Shown one piece after another: positions 17,261-26,733 of a stretch of 64,000 nt of DNA; the stretch's first letter is position 1, and every line of letters starts with the position of its first letter. A program made the position numbers and the translations under genes. The notes beneath the pieces were generated by a model. It was not told the DNA's origin, did no database searches, and saw only the letters and a program-made list of their open reading frames with translations. The stretch is taken from contig JAJQDI010000009.1 of the NCBI GenBank assembly GCA_021202275.1, forward strand, positions 472,004-536,003. The letters run 5' to 3'. Origin of the DNA: Bacteroides sp. (GTDB lineage: Bacteria; Bacteroidota; Bacteroidia; Bacteroidales; Bacteroidaceae).

Positions 17261-18195
17261 CTATTTGATCCGGGACTGCAGAGCTTCTTTGGCTGCGGAA
17301 TCTTTGAGCATACTTACAAAATACTGAGCGTCTTTTTGGTGCATATCCGTGCGGTCGTTCTCGTATTTCTCTACAAAATGGATAGCGTGCTGCAAGAGAT
17401 ATTTCCGGCAGTCGATATTGACCATGACTCCCTCTTCGCAGGACGCGTAGGACAAACCGGTAATCTCATCGTTGGTAAGCAGAGAGGCGATCTGACTTTC
17501 TTCTATCCCTTTGATGTGTATGGTTACAGAAGGATAGTAGAAATACATGTAGGTAGGAAGGGATAGTTTCACTTCCAGTTGATTGCCTTGTACAGATGGT
17601 TCAATGTTGCTGTGCTGGCGGTAGTAGTTGTATTCGTAATACTCTTCCAGGCCGGGCATCCACAGGATATCACTTCCGTCTTTGCCATAGGTATCGTTAA
17701 GCCAGACCAGAAATTGCACCCACTCCGTATCCGTGCCGTGACGGGCCACCTGCACGGCATCGCGGTCTTCAAGGGGAAGTTGAGCGCGGGTAGAGACCAG
17801 TTGCCTGAGCTCTGCCATGTCGTAGAATTGTCTTTCCAGCAAATGTTTGTGCAGATCTGTATCTTCGCGGAACGGATACAGCGTTCTCGCATCCTGCTGT
17901 GCGGTCATAAGCTGGATGGGATCGTAGTACATGGCTGCCTCTACATAGGTTTTGTTTCCATTGGGTTCGGCCAGTATTTTACATCCCCTACCCTCCAGTT
18001 TGTCCAATATGGATACATGTAGGAGATATATTCTTCGTCCGGATCGGGATCGGGATCAGTATCTCCCTCACCCGGACCAGATTCAGGAGGAATATAGAGT
18101 TGCTTCTGTTCGATACATGAACAAGCCAGAAATATACTCAAAAAGAACACTAAATTACCCGGGAAACGGCTTCCAAAGAACTTCATTTTCTTCAT
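17261..18195 (-). pseudogene. lipoprotein gene split by a 1-nt frameshift
   Basis: The first part (18195-17941) encodes a signal peptide and lipobox LSIFLACSC followed by an acidic proline/glycine linker. Near 18000-18020 the natural-looking sequence moves to another frame that reads LDKLEGRGCKILAEPNG and runs to 17261. Neither fragment makes sense alone: the second has no signal and only a TTG start at 18007. Repaired, the protein is about 310 residues. No function is recognised. The break could be real decay or a sequence error. Confidence 0.65.
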
Positions 18196-18904
18196 TCCTA
18201 TTTTCTTTAATCTGTGTGTATCTGATAGTAGTAATATTCATTTTCTAAAGATGTACCGGAATTCTCTACAGAAAACTAAGAATAGTATTTCCATGCTTAT
18301 GTCAACAAAAACTTGACAAATATACATGTTTTCTTGTATAATCCAACAATTCTATGGTTTCATTAAAAAACAGATGTCTGATATATGCTGTAGAATGGTT
18401 GCTGAACTTTTTGCAGAACCCTACAAACAGTTCTTCTCTATACATGGCTGCTGCCCGTCCTGTAGAGACCAGGTAATTTATATATACTTATCCCGGTAGG
18501 TTCTGTTTCTTTCTAAGAAACGACCGGGTTTGATTTCAGTTGAAGAAGAAGAACAAAAAAAGGAGTGCAGCAAATACGATTGAAAGAAAAAGAGAACTTT
18601 TACATTCCGATCGTACCTGCGGCACTCCGTATTCGTGTGCGGTTCATATCCCAGGGCGGCGGTTGGCTCCGGTTGCCTGCGTTTCACCTTATCCTGAGTT
18701 AGAATCGGTTGTGCTTACAACAACCGGGCAACCCTTGTGGTGACTTCATCGATCTGCGATCCAGGATATGCAGCCAGCTTCATTTCTGCAAAGAGGACAA
18801 GAGCGATCAGATCCTAAAAAAGGAAACGATATGTTGAGACATCCTGACCCGAATGTCGTCGCGACAAAAAGCTCCTAACCAATTTTCCTCCGGAGAAATT
18901 TATC
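18196..18904. other. non-coding stretch
   Basis: AT-rich DNA between two leftward genes. I see no convincing gene or RNA. Open frames in 18478-18743 have the composition of non-coding DNA. Confidence 0.4.
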
Positions 18905-19300
18905 TCATACAAATTCAAGGGGTCCGCGCTCATAAATAGAGAAAGGACTGGTACTACTGAAACGCACATCCATATCTGCTTCAAAGGGACCTACCCGGGA
19001 AGCTGTGCCTTCTACAACCTCTGTAGTACCGGCGGGAATGGTGATAAGCCCGTTGTCTCCAATCTGGAAAGAGGCTTCTCCCGCTACTAAACCAGTCAAT
19101 TGGTCGTTGTTTGCATACCTTACCTGAAAAAAGCAATTCCTTAATGTGACAGCTTCACTATTCCTGTTAGTGATCCTTACCTTCCAACTTAGTGAATCCA
19201 GTAATACGGCAGGATTAAACACTGCACTGGGAAAAATTGTCAGATTGTTTGCTGAAATGTCATTGTCCATAGGGACCTGATTGTTTTTAGTCTGTTCCAT
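18905..19300 (-). CDS. hypothetical beta-sandwich protein
   Basis: 131 residues without signal peptide. The sequence has alternating hydrophobic beta-strand patterns (SWKVRITNRNSEAVTLRNC, ADMDVRFSSTSPF) that resemble an immunoglobulin-like or adhesin domain. No family is recognised. It is alone between two non-coding stretches and could be a structural or binding protein acquired with the island. Confidence 0.5.
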   Translation of the reverse strand: MEQTKNNQVPMDNDISANNLTIFPSAVFNPAVLLDSLSWKVRITNRNSEAVTLRNCFFQVRYANNDQLTGLVAGEASFQIGDNGLITIPAGTTEVVEGTASRVGPFEADMDVRFSSTSPFSIYERGPLEFV

Positions 19301-20405
19301 ACTTGTGTTTGTTGATTAAATAAATGTATTCAGATGTATCCTACCATACCCACTGACATTTTTACATTCTGATCTGATCTTCCCCATCAGATGTCAGGTG
19401 GCAAGTATTAACTTTTAAAAGATAAATGTAAATAAAAAAAATGGAAAATGATAGTAAACAAGATATTTTCTTTTCAAATCTTGTAAAGAAATATATCCTT
19501 ACCAGACTTTATGTATCTACGCTTTATATTTATATACCGTACAAACAGTCTCTGCATAGGGTGGAAATTCCTTTCATACATATATATATTTCTTAGTCTC
19601 TCCAGAGATAACTCATCCAGAACGAGAGACTTACTGAGCCATATATACCACAAAAACCTACAAATAAAAAGATCTTTCCGGCGGGAAGGGTTTCCCGGCC
19701 GGAAAGATCTACTCAAAAAGAAGGCTTACATAAAAGCTTCTCTCACTTGTCTAATTTGTCTTTTGTGAGATACATCCTTTATCTTCCCTACTTTTTTACG
19801 GCGGTTCCGGAAATAGCCAGGGAAAAAATTACAATCCAAAAGTACCGGATAGCTAATCCGCAGGATGCGGCACAGGCCTCCGGGTCCAGGTAACAAAATG
19901 GAACAGATTATATCATGCAGAACGCTCCCGCGCTTTAACACTTTTCTCACCGAGTGCTATGCTGTCTTTCGGAATGTATTCCCACAAAAAAAAGCGTGAG
20001 GAAAATACCATTGGTAAAAGCGGTACGACCAAGCACCTTAGCCCCAAATAAGTATCGCTCACACCTATGTGCATGAGCGTTGTACTTATTGTTTCAGGGG
20101 CTAAAATAAAAAATTGGTCGTTTTCTTTTACCCAAACAACAGCAAACGCTATATTGTTTTCACAAAACCGGGAAGCCTCCTTCCCGACCCCATGTTCATT
20201 CATTCATACATTTATGTGACAAAAGTACATATTGTCTGTCGGAAATGCAAACAAAACTATTATAAATTTAACAATCGTATTTGCATTTTTTGTGCCTTTC
20301 CTGAGGAAAGCCCTTCCGTGACCCAGAGCTGAATGAAGATCTGACATAAAAATTCTATCCGAAAGCAAGAACGGACAACGCACACAACCGGCAGGAGATC
20401 ATCCC
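19301..20405. other. 1.1-kb region without a convincing gene
   Basis: It contains the large hairpin at 20041-20101. A leftward open frame at 19913-20203 (96 codons) crosses the hairpin and is probably spurious or repeat-derived. Confidence 0.4.
20041..20101. repeat. 61-nt imperfect hairpin
   Basis: GCCCC (20041-20045) pairs with GGGGC (20097-20101). Inside, AATAAGTA pairs with TACTTATT and CGCTCA with TGAGCG, around a loop CACCTATGTGCA-like. It has the layout of a folded single-strand element or mobile-element end, with no T run to make it a terminator. Confidence 0.5.
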
Positions 20406-20852
20406 CTATCCGGCCGACACTTCCGGCTGAGCCAGCCCGTGCTCCACCAGCCGCAGGAAAACATATTCATAGGCCTCGTCGATCTCTTGCCGGAAATCCC
20501 GGTAGTGCTGGTAGAGGAAAGCGACATCGGCAGTGATGTTGCTCACTGCCGAAGCTGCATGATACTCCAGAAGTCCGGCAAGTATCTCCCGGATCCCCGG
20601 CAAGGCTTTTCCGCCCACCAGAGTGACCGGACAGTACAGATAGAGAGCGATAAAAATGAATTCTTTCTTCAGTTTCACACAGTCTACCCGTGCGGGACAG
20701 TTTCTTTGCTGATGTGCTTCATTGAACCAGTCGTATATAAGAGGAAGATGCCGCATATCGGTCAGGAGCGGATGAAACAATTTTGCTTCCCGCTCTCTGA
20801 ACTCTTTCTTCTCTTTACGGATCTGCTTCATTTCTTTGATCCTTGATAACAT
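20406..20852 (-). CDS. hypothetical protein of phage early region
   Basis: 148 residues, highly charged N-terminal helix (MLSRIKEMKQIRKEKKEF), then a hydrophobic central helix. No family is recognised. It is the last of a run of leftward genes from 24988 to 20406, in which dnaB-type helicase and nuclease genes indicate phage-like DNA replication. Confidence 0.55.
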   Translation of the reverse strand: MLSRIKEMKQIRKEKKEFREREAKLFHPLLTDMRHLPLIYDWFNEAHQQRNCPARVDCVKLKKEFIFIALYLYCPVTLVGGKALPGIREILAGLLEYHAASAVSNITADVAFLYQHYRDFRQEIDEAYEYVFLRLVEHGLAQPEVSAG

Positions 20853-20902
20853 AGGTGTTGAATAATTTAGTGGAGACAGAATAGAAACAGCTCGGGATCA
20901 GA

Positions 20903-21079
20903 TCACCAGGAAGGATCGCGGTCAGTGGTATGTTTGCCCCACAACATGGCACTATAGAGGGCACAGGTATATAGCCTGAGTTTGTCTACAGTCTGTATAA
21001 AATCTACACGGAGAGCGGCCTGACGGGCCGAGACAAACAATTGTTCGTCTGTGAGAGGTTCTTGTTTTTGCTTTTTCAT
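20903..21079 (-). CDS. small hypothetical protein
   Basis: 58 residues starting MKKQKQEPLTDEQLFVSA at ATG 21079. The longer frame to 21172 adds residues that look untranslated. It has an acidic middle and a hydrophobic C-terminal half. No function recognised. Lies between the helicase gene and the 20406 gene in the same direction. Confidence 0.5.
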   Translation of the reverse strand: MKKQKQEPLTDEQLFVSARQAALRVDFIQTVDKLRLYTCALYSAMLWGKHTTDRDPSW

Positions 21080-21201
21080 TTTTTGAAGGTTATTTGATTT
21101 ACGATGTACTGATGTACGATTTACGATGTATGATTGTATGAAAACCTGTATGCAGAAAGATCTGCCTGACAAACCTATTGTCTACATACCTTACCGGAGG
21201 T

Positions 21202-22533
21202 TCAGAAAGGTAGAGGTACAGGATTTTCATAGCGCGGTATTTTCTTGTCTTCATAGAAGTAGGCGCACTCTTTGTGAAACCCGCAGAGAAACTTGAGCAG
21301 GCCGATGTTGCGGCCTTTGGCTATGTCTATCATGGCGGTGCCCACTGTCTCGTAGTCCTGGAAAGGATTCGGATAGGTGCGATTGTACACCTCCGGACGG
21401 TAGATGAGCATCACCACATCGGCTGCCTCGGCTATCTGTCCGCTGTCGCGCAGACGGTGTAGCGAGGGTACAGTGTTGCTGTGATCGCGGTTGAGCTGTG
21501 AGAGGGCAATGATCCAGATGTCCAGTTCGCGTGCCAGATTCTTGAGCCGGCGGGCCACATCGCCCATTTGCTGCTCTTTGTTGACCCCGCGCATATTCAC
21601 ATTCAGTATTTGCAGATAATCTACTACCGCACCTTCTATGTGATAACGTAGCTTCATGGTACGTATGGAGGCCAGGATGGTATCGATCCCGGAAGTGCTG
21701 CGGTCATCGAAGTAGATGGGCCTACCCTGTAGTTTGGCAATGGCATTGTCTACCTCTACCAGCTTCAGATCCATCAGCGGATCGTACAGGATCTGGGAAG
21801 CAGGCACTCCGGACTCACGCGAGAGAATACGGGCAGCTATCTGTTCTTTCTTCATCTCCATAGAGTAGTAGGCTACGGCAGCCTGGCTGTTCATCATCAG
21901 GGTGATGGCCAGAGAGGTTTTTCCCATAGAAGTGTCTCCGGCCACTACGATCAGGTCCGAACGCTGCAACCCTCCTGCGCGATGGTCGAACTCCTGAAAG
22001 CCCGTAGGGTGTCCGGTGAGCTCGCGTTCGCTCATCAGGTTTCTCGACATCTGTTCACATACTCCGCGCATGGCATCGTCCAGTGTGGAGATACTGCTTC
22101 GGGAGGTCTCACACATAGCTTTTAGTCTTTCTATGCTCACCGTGAGCACATCGCCGATCTCGGCATATTCCGAAAAACAATGCCCCACCAGGTAGTGACC
22201 GATCTCGAAGAATCGTCTGCGCTGTGCTTTGTCGTACAACAAAGTGGCGTGTTGATAGACATCGAATGAGAAGTTGCCCGCGATGCCTGCCAGTTCATGG
22301 GGACTGATGCCGGGATCATCTTTCAACTCGTTCATCACCGTGATCAGGTCTGCGCGTTCGCCACGGGCAGTGATGCGCAGGATGGCTTCAAAGATGCGGC
22401 GATGCGTATGCACATAAAAAGTCTCCGGAGTGAGGAGGTCGCGGATCTCGTCCAGCGCTTCGCGCTGTGTGAGGATAGTGCCCAGAACCAGACGTTCGGC
22501 CTCCGGGCTGTGAGGTAAGGGTTTATTCTCCAT
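21202..22533 (-). CDS. dnaB: replicative DNA helicase (DnaB family)
   Basis: 442 residues from ATG 22533, which overlaps the end of the upstream gene; an in-frame ATG at 22563 adds ten unlikely residues. N-terminal DnaB domain (LPHSPEAERLVLGTIL) and C-terminal RecA-like domain with Walker A GDTSMGKTS, a Walker B-like AVVDYLQIL and the downstream ALSQLNR. DnaB is a hexameric helicase that unwinds duplex DNA at the replication fork. Together with the upstream primosome-like gene and nuclease, it forms a phage-type replication module and not the chromosomal helicase locus. Intact by eye. Confidence 0.9.
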   Translation of the reverse strand: MENKPLPHSPEAERLVLGTILTQREALDEIRDLLTPETFYVHTHRRIFEAILRITARGERADLITVMNELKDDPGISPHELAGIAGNFSFDVYQHATLLYDKAQRRRFFEIGHYLVGHCFSEYAEIGDVLTVSIERLKAMCETSRSSISTLDDAMRGVCEQMSRNLMSERELTGHPTGFQEFDHRAGGLQRSDLIVVAGDTSMGKTSLAITLMMNSQAAVAYYSMEMKKEQIAARILSRESGVPASQILYDPLMDLKLVEVDNAIAKLQGRPIYFDDRSTSGIDTILASIRTMKLRYHIEGAVVDYLQILNVNMRGVNKEQQMGDVARRLKNLARELDIWIIALSQLNRDHSNTVPSLHRLRDSGQIAEAADVVMLIYRPEVYNRTYPNPFQDYETVGTAMIDIAKGRNIGLLKFLCGFHKECAYFYEDKKIPRYENPVPLPF

Positions 22534-23605
22534 ATAGTTTGCGGTATTTTTCTTTCCAGGCATCGTAGACCGATGCGCTGCGGTTCAATAAAAATCTGTC
22601 GTTGTTCACAGCCGAAAGCACTTCGGCCAGTCGGGTGGTATCGTCGCGGCAGATGTGATACATCGCACGCAGATTGCTTGCCGTGAGCTGTTGCCTGATA
22701 GGCACCAGATTGGGGGCGTGAGCACGTATCCACTCTTTCACCCGGATTAGTTTCTGCTCCCAGTCTCCCACCCCTTCACTGGCGGAGGAAGGCTCTTCCC
22801 AGTAGGAAGAGCGCAGGTACTCCTCTTCTCCCTGGTCGCGCCACCAGTAGTAGAAAAGACGCTGCAACCCTTCTTTGTCGCGGATGCGTTGTTCTTTGCA
22901 GGAGGCAATGGCATAGGAAAGAAAGACTTCCATCTGCCGGGGAAAGATCTCCATCATCTTCCGGATACCTATGCGACTTTTGTGGGCCACGTGCTTTTTC
23001 CAACGCATATCTTCCAGGGCCTGTCTGAGGTAAAAGTCGAGATCCTGTCCGAAAGAGGACGCCTCGGAGGAGGAGGAGGTTGCCTCTGTGGCAGTAGCCT
23101 GATAGCCGGAAGGTTCAACTTCGTTGGCGGAAGCGGTAGGGCTGCTGTTTGCCAGGGGTGTTTCTCCGTCAGTATCTTCTACAAAGGGAAGCAACGGTGA
23201 CAAAGGATCATTGCCTAATCCGGAGGCTTGTTTTCGCGTCCCGGTCGTCGTTCCGGGATAGGTATTGTCAGACATAACGGGTGTGTCGGACAGTATCTTT
23301 CCGGTGACTGTTCCCGGGCAGGGAGCATCCGTAAGGAAGTAGCGTGTTTTATTCCCGGCTCCACGTTCGCCTGCTACGTAGCGGATGAGTCCGGTCTGTT
23401 GCAGGCGGTCACGTACCCGATAGAGCGTAGTCACTGAAATCCCCACCTCGGCAGCCAGAGTGATGTTCTTCCGGCTCCAGCTGCGTGGCCAGTCGAGCAG
23501 ATTGGAAGTCCTGAGCAGGTAGAAGTAGAGACGGGTCTCCTGGGAGGTAAACGGGTCTTGCTCGTCCAGCTGCCAGAAGCGGTTGATCGGTTCGATGTAG
23601 GTCAT
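22523..23605 (-). CDS. replication-initiation-like protein with winged HTH
   Basis: 360 residues from ATG 23605 (MTYIEPINRFWQLDEQ); the longer frame to 23695 lacks similarity to a protein. N-terminal winged helix-turn-helix with SRKNITLAAEVGISVTTLYR and RDRLQQTGLIRYV, a low-complexity serine/threonine/glutamate linker (about 145-200), and a C-terminal helical domain. This layout matches phage primosomal or DnaD/RepA-like initiation proteins that load the next-door helicase. It ends 11 bp into the helicase gene, pointing to translational coupling. Confidence 0.65.
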   Translation of the reverse strand: MTYIEPINRFWQLDEQDPFTSQETRLYFYLLRTSNLLDWPRSWSRKNITLAAEVGISVTTLYRVRDRLQQTGLIRYVAGERGAGNKTRYFLTDAPCPGTVTGKILSDTPVMSDNTYPGTTTGTRKQASGLGNDPLSPLLPFVEDTDGETPLANSSPTASANEVEPSGYQATATEATSSSSEASSFGQDLDFYLRQALEDMRWKKHVAHKSRIGIRKMMEIFPRQMEVFLSYAIASCKEQRIRDKEGLQRLFYYWWRDQGEEEYLRSSYWEEPSSASEGVGDWEQKLIRVKEWIRAHAPNLVPIRQQLTASNLRAMYHICRDDTTRLAEVLSAVNNDRFLLNRSASVYDAWKEKYRKLYGE

Positions 23606-23648
23606 AAGGATACGGGTAAATGATGGGAAAGAGTGGTTGTGCGAAAGA

Positions 23649-24002
23649 TCAGAGCTCATCCATGTATTGATTGATAGCGCGGATAAAGTCGGCAAGCGTA
23701 TGGCAGGAGATATACTTGCCCTGCTGCTGCTCTACCACCTGCCGCCAGGCTGCCTGTCCCTCGGGACGGGTGCCAAAGGGTAGTTTGAGCTCTACGGCCA
23801 GAAAATAATAGAAACGGTTGGGACGCTCCAGTACAAAATCGGGACGCCCCTGGTGGTATTGTTCCTGAGTGAGCCCGGCAGGAGCTTCTATCTGCCGGAT
23901 GGGTTGCTGCCCGGTACGCGCGATGTGTTCTGTATACTCGGGCCAGGCATTGCGAAACCATTTGTGTGCCGCCTCCTGAAGGCGTGTATCCATTTTTTTC
24001 AT
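23649..24002 (-). CDS. VRR-NUC-type nuclease
   Basis: 117 residues. The pattern QGRPDFVLERPN, then LAVELKLPFG, with EGQAAWRQVVEQ following, fits a VRR-NUC domain (PD-(D/E)xK fold): acidic D in PDF, E and K in ELK. In phage the family is thought to cut branched DNA during replication. It is leftward, 43 bp upstream of the initiation-like gene. Confidence 0.8.
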   Translation of the reverse strand: MKKMDTRLQEAAHKWFRNAWPEYTEHIARTGQQPIRQIEAPAGLTQEQYHQGRPDFVLERPNRFYYFLAVELKLPFGTRPEGQAAWRQVVEQQQGKYISCHTLADFIRAINQYMDEL

Positions 24003-24014
24003 ATGTATCAGGGA

Positions 24015-24296
24015 TTAACTAACAGAAAGGGAGATATCTTCGGGATGTAAAGCAGGCTCGTTGTCTGCCTGCACTGCGTTGCGAACTACATAGAAGGTAC
24101 CCGGAGGAGCTCCTTCTTTCTGTATGGAATAGAGCACTTCGTTGCGACCGATCAGTCCCTGGATACGGGATACCCGGTTGAGATCGGCAAGCATACGGTT
24201 TATTTTCAGATAGAGCGACTCGTGAAACAGGGTACGGTCGCCCTGACGGAGCAAGGTCTCTTTGACTTTGCGCCTTTCCTGGGATTCTTTTGCCAT
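24015..24296 (-). CDS. hypothetical protein of phage early region
   Basis: 93 residues with a basic N-terminus (MAKESQERRKVKETLLRQGD). No recognised domain. It is 12 bp upstream of the nuclease gene and probably in the same transcript. Repeated ACGATCATCC phrases and heptamer-type repeats lie upstream at 24300-24430. Confidence 0.5.
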   Translation of the reverse strand: MAKESQERRKVKETLLRQGDRTLFHESLYLKINRMLADLNRVSRIQGLIGRNEVLYSIQKEGAPPGTFYVVRNAVQADNEPALHPEDISLSVS

Positions 24297-24502
24297 AATG
24301 AAAAAATTTATGTTCTACTGATGTACGATTGGAAAGACCTATACAATAACGATCATCCGCTAAGAGATTTACGATTTACCGATGTACGATGTACGATTAA
24401 AAAAAACTATACAATAACGATCATCCACATGTGGAGACGCATATTTGTATCTCCGGATTTACATCTGAGCGGGATCTATATACAATACTTATCCGGAGTA
24501 TC

Positions 24503-24739
24503 TTAGCAATATCTGCTCAGGCCTTGTACGCGACAGATAGCGTCATAGTCTATGCCGCTATCTGCTTCATCGTCGGCGAGGGAAGACTGACATTGTGGCT
24601 CTTCGGCGGCAATGTCTTCCAAAATGAGATCGATGATGTCTTGTGCGGATTCGGCATTGTACCGACAGCACACTTCTTCTTCATTCATCTGCCGGACTTC
24701 CTGAAGCTCGGCGTACAGGATTTCAAGGATAGTAGCCAT
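24503..24739 (-). CDS. small acidic hypothetical protein
   Basis: 78 residues, strongly acidic (DIIDLILEDIAAEEPQ, SLADDEADSGIDYD). No family recognised. Follows the small membrane-protein gene with a 12-bp gap. Confidence 0.45.
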   Translation of the reverse strand: MATILEILYAELQEVRQMNEEEVCCRYNAESAQDIIDLILEDIAAEEPQCQSSLADDEADSGIDYDAICRVQGLSRYC

Positions 24740-24751
24740 GGAACAGATGGA

Positions 24752-24946
24752 TCAGAGGAAATCATCGTCTGTATGTTCGTCGAGATGGAGTTCACGGAGC
24801 ATACGTTCGGAATGACGTCCGATATAAACTGAAGTAGCGACGAAAGGAACCAGGAACACAAGAGCAGAGATCAGCGAGAACGCGATAGTGAGTACCATAG
24901 CGACAAAACTGATTGCCCAGACAATAATGATATACTTGGCTTTCAT
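24752..24946 (-). CDS. small two-helix membrane protein
   Basis: 64 residues from MKAKYIIIVW (ATG 24946); the frame extends to 24988 with residues that look untranslated. Two hydrophobic helices (IIIVWAISFVAMVLTIAF and SALVFLVPFVATSVYIG), then an acidic tail. It might be a holin-like or other membrane protein, but there is no lysis gene beside it, so this is a guess. Confidence 0.45.
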   Translation of the reverse strand: MKAKYIIIVWAISFVAMVLTIAFSLISALVFLVPFVATSVYIGRHSERMLRELHLDEHTDDDFL

Positions 24947-25334
24947 ATAACTGTAAGTATTAGGGTTAGTTCCCTGTATCCGCATCAAAGGGTAGGTTCG
25001 GAGACCTTACAGGGATTTATTTTACCGGCGCAGCAACCGCCTGAACTTTGCTGTGCTTACTGATTTAGACTTTTTCGGACCGGCAAGTCAGAGACATAGA
25101 ACCGGATGGTACACGAACAATATATCACCCGATTTCCATGTAGTTTCGTTTCGGATATTTTGTCAGATCATTCAGGATAAATGCCTGAATATTTCTTTCA
25201 CAGAAAGTCAAAGAGCACCCTACCGGAGAGCGATGAACACCTCCGGAAATAAGAAAAAAGAGTGTTTGAATCAGGTAGAACCAGATGGAGTTCCTCTGTT
25301 TGTCAGAACAGAGGAATTCCGGCAAAACGGCGTT

Positions 25335-25649
25335 TTAAAAGATGAGGTTGAACTTGCGGAAACTGCGCCAGGAGCTTCTTTCTACGTCCCAATAGACCTG
25401 AACGGCATTGTTGACCTGACGGGTACTGACTCCGTCAACAGGAGGTACCAGATGATTGGCAAGTGTGCCGCGGGCCACACGCATGGTACCATCTTTACGC
25501 AGAAAACGAAAAGTGACCATACCTGCTTTCATTTGCTCGACCAGTTTGTAGTTGGCCCATGATTTTTTAAGACATTGAGAGAAGCTACCGCCACTCGTCC
25601 GGAACAAGTTCCAGGCTGTCTGCATAATTGTGCTTAAATTCTTTTTCAT
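25335..25649 (-). CDS. DUF2693 / SH3-like Sm-fold protein
   Basis: 104 residues. The C-terminal half (VTFRFLRKDGTMRVARGTL, TRQVNNAVQVYWDVERSSWR) matches the DUF2693 pattern, an SH3-like barrel common in Bacteroidetes phages and mobile elements; role unknown, possibly a regulatory or assembly protein. It is divergent from the S24 repressor, sharing the intergenic operators. Confidence 0.7.
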   Translation of the reverse strand: MKKNLSTIMQTAWNLFRTSGGSFSQCLKKSWANYKLVEQMKAGMVTFRFLRKDGTMRVARGTLANHLVPPVDGVSTRQVNNAVQVYWDVERSSWRSFRKFNLIF

Positions 25650-25714
25650 TGTCTGATGTATTTTTATGGTCAGAAAATATTGCTTATATCAACGGAATAT
25701 GTTTATCTTTGTAG

Positions 25715-25815
25715 TATCAAAACTTTGATAATGCAAATATACTAACAGTTAGTAAAACTACAAACTTTTCAAGGTTAAAAGTTGACATATTTACATACTT
25801 TAACTAACAGTTAGC
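25715..25815. promoter_or_regulatory. repressor operator region (two 13-bp palindromes)
   Basis: ACTAACAGTTAGT (25741-25753) is a perfect 13-bp palindrome, and ACTAACAGTTAGC (25803-25815) is a near copy 62 bp away, 25 bp before the repressor ATG. A third palindrome, TATCAAA-AC-TTTGATA, lies at 25715-25730. The layout between divergent genes is what an autoregulated CI/LexA-type switch shows; binding is inferred. Confidence 0.65.
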
Positions 25816-25839
25816 ATACAAACCTATAAACACACACTT

Positions 25840-26580
25840 ATGGAAGGTTGGGAACGGGTACAATATATTATGAAGAGTGAAGGGTTGAATAAAAACTCCT
25901 TCAGCAAAGCCATAGGACTGACTAATAACGTGACGATCACGCGTATCATTAATGAAAAACGTACTCCGTCGCAAGCCACCTGTCAGAAGATCATCAAGCA
26001 TTTCCCCGAATACCGGTTGGAATGGCTGATGCATGGTGTAGGCGAACCGTTGGAGATGAACCTTCATTCCGCAGTGAATGAGCCCGCGATCCATTATCAA
26101 CGTCTGGCTACAGCTCGTCCGGTAGAGAATATCGGTTTTATGAATGTACCTATTGTGCATATCCGGGCACAATGCGGATATCTGGATGGGTTCGGGGACG
26201 AGGAGTATATAGAGAATCTGCCTACTCTGCCGGTGATCGTGGATCGTACGTACCGGGGCAAGTACCGTTTGTTTGAAGCAGATGGCGACAGCATGGATGA
26301 TGGTACGCGCCAATCGATCTGTGACGGAGATATCGTATTGGGCAGGGAAGTCAACCGAAGCCTCTGGCGATCGCACCTGCATATCCGTGACTGGTATTTT
26401 ATCATTGTACACCGTACGGATGGCATTACGATCAAACAGATCAAACAACATGATGTGCAGAACGGGATCATCACTTGTCACCCGCTGAATCCGTTGTTCG
26501 AAGATTATGATATACTCCTAGATGATGTGGCCGAGCTGTATAATCTGATAAAGATCGTAGATCGCAACGCGCGGCTGTAA
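25840..26580 (+). CDS. S24-family (CI/LexA-like) repressor
   Basis: 246 residues. N-terminal HTH (about 8-65; NKNSFSKAIGLTNN and TITRIINEKRTP), then a peptidase S24 C-terminal domain. The serine of the active site fits EADGDSMDDG, the lysine fits ITIKQI, and RAQCGYLDG supplies a possible Cys-Gly cleavage site like that of the P22 repressor. Such proteins are cut after DNA damage with RecA help and then release prophage or tailocin genes. It is divergent from a leftward phage-like module, and its operators lie just upstream. Which genes it controls is not visible; it could sit upstream of an activator of the tail promoters, as in the pyocin circuit. Confidence 0.85.
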   Translation: MEGWERVQYIMKSEGLNKNSFSKAIGLTNNVTITRIINEKRTPSQATCQKIIKHFPEYRLEWLMHGVGEPLEMNLHSAVNEPAIHYQRLATARPVENIGFMNVPIVHIRAQCGYLDGFGDEEYIENLPTLPVIVDRTYRGKYRLFEADGDSMDDGTRQSICDGDIVLGREVNRSLWRSHLHIRDWYFIIVHRTDGITIKQIKQHDVQNGIITCHPLNPLFEDYDILLDDVAELYNLIKIVDRNARL

Positions 26581-26733
26581 AAGCGACTTTGCTTTTTTAT
26601 GTTACAGATATAAACCTTTATTCTATCTTCCTCATACAGGGTTTATTTCCGGATCTTTCTGTACGCGGAATTGTATCCGGAGGAAAGAGGAGAGAGGCGG
26701 CACCCTCCCTTACCACGACGACAGACCGAACAC

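Noticed and set aside
19913..20203. Leftward open frame of 96 codons
   Set aside because: It crosses a large hairpin and its composition is unlike neighbouring proteins; probably repeat-derived.
23228..23437. Small rightward frames within the replication genes
   Set aside because: They are shadows of the leftward genes.
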